Positions 62,993 through 64,000 of a stretch of DNA of 64,000 bases are shown here, one piece after another; positions within the stretch are counted from its first letter, which is position 1; each line of letters starts with the position of its first letter. The notes under the pieces are model-generated. The model did no database searches. It saw only the letters and a program-made list of their open reading frames with translations, and was not told where the DNA came from. The DNA comes from Oscillospiraceae bacterium (GTDB lineage: Bacteria > Bacillota > Clostridia > Oscillospirales > Acutalibacteraceae): NCBI GenBank assembly GCA_025757685.1, contig CP107220.1, positions 459,501-523,500 of the forward strand. The letters are read 5' to 3'. Position numbers and translations under genes: made by a program.

Positions 62993-63725
62993 TATTATGA
63001 CCCTGTTCCCGGACATGTGCCGCGCCGTGCTGGACGAGAGCATTGTGGGCCGGGCACGCAAGGCCGGGAAAGTGGAGATCGAAGCCACGGATATTCGGGC
63101 TTATACAGAAAATAAGTACAGAAATGTGGACGATACACCCTACGGCGGCGGTATGGGTATGGTGATGCAGACCCAGCCGGTATATGACTGCTACCAAGCG
63201 ATTTGCCAGCGGGCGGGGGATGTGCCCCACCATTTGATTTATCTGACCCCCCAGGGCAAGACCCTGACCCAGCAGCGGGTCAAAGAACTGGCAGGTATGG
63301 AGCATCTGGTGCTGCTGTGCGGCCATTATGAGGGCATTGACGAGCGGGTGATTGAGGAGTTGCAGCCGGAGGAGATCAGCGTAGGGGACTATGTGCTCAC
63401 CGGCGGTGAGTTGCCGGCGCTGGTGCTGGCGGACAGTGTGACCCGCCTGCTGCCCGGCGTGCTGTCTGACGCAGCCTGCTTTGAGGAGGAGAGCCATTAT
63501 AACAGCCTGCTGGAGTACCCCCAGTACACCCGACCGCCGGTGTGGCGGGGCCGAGAGGTGCCGGAGGTGCTGCTTTCCGGCCACCATGCCAACATTGCCA
63601 AGTGGCGGCGGCAGCAGTCCTTGCAGCGCACCTTGGAGCGGCGGCCGGATCTCTTGGAACGAGCGGATTTGACAAAAGCGGACAAGAAGATTTTGGAAAC
63701 GCTGAAAGCAAATAAAATTCTGTGA
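62982..63725 (+). CDS. trmD: tRNA (guanine-N1-)-methyltransferase TrmD
   Basis: SPOUT methyltransferase making m1G37 in tRNAs, which prevents +1 frameshifting (247 aa). [12 protein letters not shown] at the start, [20 protein letters not shown] and the trefoil-knot SAM site ([15 protein letters not shown]) are conserved, as is the C-terminal [17 protein letters not shown] at 62982 has AAGGA seven bases upstream; the TTG just before it is unlikely. It overlaps rimM, as is usual. Downstream GCACAAA/TTTGTGC (63731-63757) can form a hairpin but lacks a T-run. Confidence 0.97.
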   Translation: MRIDIMTLFPDMCRAVLDESIVGRARKAGKVEIEATDIRAYTENKYRNVDDTPYGGGMGMVMQTQPVYDCYQAICQRAGDVPHHLIYLTPQGKTLTQQRVKELAGMEHLVLLCGHYEGIDERVIEELQPEEISVGDYVLTGGELPALVLADSVTRLLPGVLSDAACFEEESHYNSLLEYPQYTRPPVWRGREVPEVLLSGHHANIAKWRRQQSLQRTLERRPDLLERADLTKADKKILETLKANKIL

Positions 63726-63826
63726 ATTTTGCACAAATGGAGTGAAAAAATTTTGTGCCTAATTAACAATACAGACGAAGTTTGCCCCAAGGCGTTGACC
63801 GAACGGACTTTAATGGTATAATATAT

Positions 63827-63857
63827 AAAGTACTGGGGTCGAGATGGCTTTCGACCC
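63827..63857 (+). promoter_or_regulatory. -10 box and 5' hairpin of the HPr gene
   Basis: TATAAT at 63827-63832 with a poor -35 (CGGACT at 63804-63809). GGGTCGA (63836-63842) and TCGACCC (63851-63857) form a seven-pair hairpin at the expected +1. Confidence 0.65.
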
Positions 63858-63900
63858 GAATCCATAAAATGTGTATTTGAGTTAAGCGAGGTAATCACTA

Positions 63901-64000
63901 TGTTCGTGAAAGATGTTAAGGTGGAAAATCAGGTTGGCCTGCATGCACGTCCCGCCACTTTCTTTATTCAGAAGGCAAATGAGTACAAGTCCTCTATTTG
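63901..64000 (+). CDS. ptsH: Phosphocarrier protein HPr, 3' end cut by window edge
   Basis: HPr of the phosphotransferase system. The visible 33 residues start MFVKDVKVENQVGLHARPAT, with the phosphorylated His15 in GLHARPAT. The regulatory Ser46 region lies beyond the edge, so HPr and the Crh-type variant are told apart only by His15, which Crh lacks. CGAGG lies nine bases upstream. It is monocistronic at its 5' side. HPr links sugar uptake to carbon catabolite control, relevant to the glycosidase genes in this window. Confidence 0.93.

Noticed and set aside
63731..63760. Terminator after trmD
   Set aside because: GCACAAA/TTTGTGC can pair, but no T-run follows on the plus strand, so it is only a possible hairpin.

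Overview
The window reads as chromosomal DNA of a spore-forming, Gram-positive gut anaerobe of the class Clostridia, most likely an Oscillospiraceae/Ruminococcaceae-type organism. This is inferred from the sporulation genes (ypeB, spoVAD, sigG), a Phe T-box ahead of pheST, GatCAB indirect amidation, strong Shine-Dalgarno sites, frequent TTG/GTG starts, sigma-A promoters very close to TTGACA-17-TATAAT, a GAAC-N4-GTTC LexA-type box at uvrB, and a GC-rich coding sequence rich in glycoside hydrolases. No phage, insertion sequence, CRISPR array, rRNA or tRNA gene was found.

Layout. 1-4.5 kb: alpha-mannosidase (GH38, cut by the window edge) and alpha-L-fucosidase (GH29), one operon. 4.6-6.2 kb (minus): germination protein YpeB and a small lipoprotein. 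6.4-11.2 kb: proline synthesis proBA, a membrane-anchored propeller-like protein and a polysaccharide flippase. 11.2-15.7 kb: glycogen phosphorylase with an odd Lys/Ala/Pro tail, and a GH13 alpha-glucanase. 15.9-20.9 kb: aspS-gatC-gatA-gatB. 21-22.1 kb: spoVAD plus a tiny membrane protein. 22.2-23.7 kb (minus): a two-TM protein and a pseudouridine synthase. 23.9-28.7 kb: uvrBA under a LexA-type box. 28.8-32.3 kb: Nudix, YdcF-like protein, an unrecognised protein, sigG and a 54-residue acidic protein. 32.5-38.3 kb: EF-G-like GTPase, DUF308 protein, MarR regulator, free HMA metallochaperone and Zn/Cd/Pb P-type ATPase. 38.4-43.7 kb: AraC regulator with an upstream minicistron, metallophosphoesterase, GPH sugar symporter, and MATE exporter (minus). 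44.2-49 kb: beta-galactosidase (GH2) and alpha-galactosidase (GH36-like). 49.2-56.9 kb (minus): wall-anchored LCAT-like lipase, ireB and a 97-residue protein, T-box-controlled pheST, and a Na+-pump beta subunit with a small gamma-like partner. 57.1-63.7 kb: ylxM-ffh-rpsP-khpA, then a beta-mannosidase with its own promoter and terminator, then rimM-trmD. 63.9 kb to the edge: HPr (ptsH, partial).

How it works together. Five glycosidases that trim mannose, fucose and galactose ends, plus a GPH symporter and HPr, point to foraging on host or plant oligosaccharides. GlgP and the GH13 enzyme handle internal or malto-glucan. Sporulation and germination genes are scattered singly instead of in their usual operons. 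Translation genes are numerous: aspS-gatCAB, pheST, the SRP/rimM/trmD block and a second EF-G-like factor.

Most worth following up: the basic tail on glycogen phosphorylase; the EF-G paralogue lacking the catalytic His; the spoVAD ribosome-binding site buried in the gatB terminator; the SPATG-anchored lipase; the beta-mannosidase wedged into the ffh-trmD block; the AraC leader minicistron; and two apparently structured non-coding intervals (31.88-31.99 kb and 43.8-44.07 kb).
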